NCBI GenBank assembly: GCA_024709705.1
Contig: JANJWE010000295.1
Span: 1 to 22,810, forward strand
From: Flavobacterium sp.
Lineage (GTDB): Bacteria; Bacteroidota; Bacteroidia; Flavobacteriales; Flavobacteriaceae
Length of the DNA stretch: 22,810 nucleotides
Reading direction: 5' to 3'
The position numbers were made by a program, and so were the translations under genes. Positions 22,058 to 22,810 of the stretch are shown one piece after another. Below the pieces are notes generated by a model that did no database searches, was not told where the DNA came from, and saw only the letters and a program-made list of their open reading frames with translations. Numbering within the stretch: the stretch's first letter is position 1; each line of letters starts with the position of its first letter.

Positions 22058-22810
22058 ATGAGCGGCATCTACATCCACATCCCCTTCTGCAAGCAAGCTT
22101 GTCACTATTGCGACTTTCACTTTTCAACTTCCATGAAAAAGAAAGACGAGATGGTTTTGGCTTTGGCGAAAGAAATCGCACTGCGAAAAGAGGAGTTCAA
22201 AAATGAAGTGGTAGAAACTATTTATTTTGGTGGAGGAACGCCAAGTATTTTAGCGATTCAAGATTTGCGATTGTTGATTGATGCTGTATATGCAAACTAC
22301 AATGTTGTTGAAAACCCTGAAATTACTGTTGAGGCAAATCCAGACGATTTATCAAATAATCGAATAATCGAACTATCCAACAATCGAATTAATCGACTTT
22401 CCATCGGCATTCAATCCTTTTTTGAAGACGACTTGAAAATGATGAATCGTGCACATAATGCCAATGAAGCTAAAAATTGTTTGGAAGAAGCTATCAACTA
22501 TTTCGACAACATTTCCCTTGATTTAATTTATGGAATTCCGGGAATGAGTAATGAAAAATGGATTCAGAATATTGAAACCGCTTTATCTTTTGGCATTCCT
22601 CATATTTCGAGTTATGCCTTGACAGTTGAACCCAAAACCGCTTTGCATTCGTTTATTCAAAAAGGAATCATTCCCGCACCTGATGATGAAGTGGCTCAAG
22701 AACATTTTGAAATTTTGGTCAAAAAACTGGAAGATGCCGGATTCATTCACTACGAATTATCCAATTTTGGGAAGGAAAACTATTTTTCCAAAAACAATTC
22801 GAGTTATTGG
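22058..22810 (+). CDS. hemW: HemW-like radical SAM protein, N-terminal part (partial)
   Basis: The first 251 codons of a HemN-like radical SAM protein; the C-terminus is beyond the right edge. The iron-sulfur cluster motif CxxxCxxC is C11, C15 and C18 (CKQACHYCDF), preceded by YIHIPF. GGGTPS and a LSIGIQSF strand follow, then SLDLIYGIPG and the ISSYALTVEP segment. These fit HemW, the heme-binding protein often misnamed coproporphyrinogen III oxidase, rather than true HemN; HemW lacks HemN's longer N-terminus and starts right before the cluster, as here. An odd feature is a duplicated hexapeptide LSNNRI (22349-22366 and 22373-22390). It is probably co-transcribed with ruvC. Confidence 0.92.
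   Translation, partial: MSGIYIHIPFCKQACHYCDFHFSTSMKKKDEMVLALAKEIALRKEEFKNEVVETIYFGGGTPSILAIQDLRLLIDAVYANYNVVENPEITVEANPDDLSNNRIIELSNNRINRLSIGIQSFFEDDLKMMNRAHNANEAKNCLEEAINYFDNISLDLIYGIPGMSNEKWIQNIETALSFGIPHISSYALTVEPKTALHSFIQKGIIPAPDDEVAQEHFEILVKKLEDAGFIHYELSNFGKENYFSKNNSSYW

Overview
The window looks like chromosomal core DNA from a member of the Flavobacteriaceae (Flavobacterium or a close relative). The evidence is AT-rich sequence, promoters of the Bacteroidetes type (a -7 box TAnnTTTG, sometimes with a -33 TTG/TTTG), a secreted protein with a type IX secretion (T9SS) type B C-terminal domain, a folK-deoxynucleoside kinase fusion, and ClpP, ClpX, trigger factor, RuvC and GH3 proteins that read as flavobacterial. 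I see no insertion sequence, prophage, CRISPR array, tRNA or rRNA. No gap between genes exceeds about 155 bp.

Layout. 1-800: the start of mutS (minus, runs off the left edge), divergent from a SpoU/TrmH-type RNA methyltransferase. 843-4099: a secreted C-type lectin/Ig-like T9SS protein, convergent with the folK-dNK fusion; their stop codons overlap. 4254-9461: sppA (with a clear terminator), a queuosine-precursor transporter (YhhQ/VUT family) and a large AsmA-family protein, closed by a terminator shared with the convergent operon. 9512-11937: a minus-strand operon of YceI protein, outer-membrane porin and YceI-like protein. 12073-14687: a DUF2797 zinc-ribbon protein, divergent from a GH3-family enzyme that is translationally coupled to a 55-residue lipoprotein. 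14705-18050: the proteostasis cluster trigger factor - clpP - clpX, with terminators after tig and clpX. 18153-21382: a minus-strand row of membrane-linked genes (flippase-like LPG-synthase TM protein, glycosyltransferase 2, alpha/beta hydrolase, PF04020 membrane protein). 21436-22810: ruvC followed by the start of hemW, which runs off the right edge.

How the genes work together. The clearest functional unit is tig-clpP-clpX: nascent-chain folding followed by ATP-dependent proteolysis. MutS and RuvC are repair and recombination genes at opposite ends with no visible link. The YceI-porin-YceI operon looks like a periplasm/outer-membrane lipid-handling or porin module of unknown substrate. The glycosyltransferase and flippase-like pair overlap by 4 bp and probably act on one membrane glycolipid or polyprenol-linked substrate.

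This is mostly ordinary housekeeping sequence, and I found no convincing new multi-gene system. The items most worth a second look are small: an easily missed lipoprotein gene whose 3' end doubles as the clpX terminator, a set of mutually exclusive hairpins and 8-bp repeats between ruvC and hemW, inverted repeats over the tig and mutS promoters, several starts at or very near the predicted transcription start, and the uncharacterised YceI-porin-YceI operon.
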